Positions 6,160 to 6,173 of a DNA stretch of 6,173 bases are shown here, one piece after another. The notes under the pieces are model-generated. The model worked only from the letters and a program-made list of their open reading frames with translations. It was not told the DNA's origin and ran no database searches. The position numbers were made by a program, and so were the translations under genes. How positions within the stretch are numbered: the stretch's first letter is position 1; the number at the start of each line of letters is the position of its first letter. The stretch covers positions 1 through 6,173 of the forward strand of contig JBDTLH010000376.1 in the NCBI GenBank assembly GCA_039934875.1, read 5' to 3'. The DNA is from JBDTLH01 sp039934875 (GTDB lineage: Bacteria; Acidobacteriota; Terriglobia; Terriglobales; Acidobacteriaceae).

Positions 6160-6173
6160 TTACCCCCAATAGC

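Noticed and set aside
1..6173. RNA genes, CRISPR array, insertion sequence or phage genes
   Set aside because: No tRNA- or rRNA-like segment, direct-repeat array, transposase or terminal inverted repeats were seen; the window is almost entirely coding.

Overview
The window reads as chromosome from a moderately GC-rich Gram-negative-type (diderm) bacterium. Two exported c-type cytochromes (one a likely lipoprotein), an exported CuA protein and a B12-dependent radical SAM enzyme fit that. The gene style recalls Acidobacteriota or a proteobacterium, but nothing here fixes the taxon and I leave it open.

Layout: positions 1-4972 (+ strand) hold four tightly overlapping genes. They are the 3' part of a class I SAM methyltransferase (1-615), a B12-binding radical SAM protein (599-2068), a 641-residue protein in which a class I methyltransferase is fused to an ATZ/TRZ-type amidohydrolase (2065-3990), and a radical SAM protein with a shortened SPASM/Twitch-like C-terminus (3980-4972). 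The overlaps are 17, 4 and 11 bp, so the four are very probably one translationally coupled operon whose promoter lies before the window.

Positions 4957-6159 (- strand, convergent) hold three exported redox proteins in the order of transcription: a small monohaem cytochrome c (6159-5851), a small exported cupredoxin with a full set of side-chain CuA ligands (5824-5468), and a lipoprotein-type monohaem cytochrome c (5466-4957). The two operons meet tail to tail and share 16 bp.

How the genes may work together: the plus-strand set has two different radical SAM enzymes, two methyltransferase domains and a metal-dependent deaminase/hydrolase. That looks like an uncharacterised small-molecule or modification pathway. 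I cannot name the product, and there is no precursor-peptide gene between the genes. The minus-strand set looks like an electron-transfer relay (cytochrome c, CuA, cytochrome c) feeding or forming part of a terminal reductase or oxidase encoded outside the window. I see no functional link between the two operons beyond adjacency. There are no gene-free stretches over 300 bases, and I found no RNA genes, mobile elements, CRISPR or convincing terminators.
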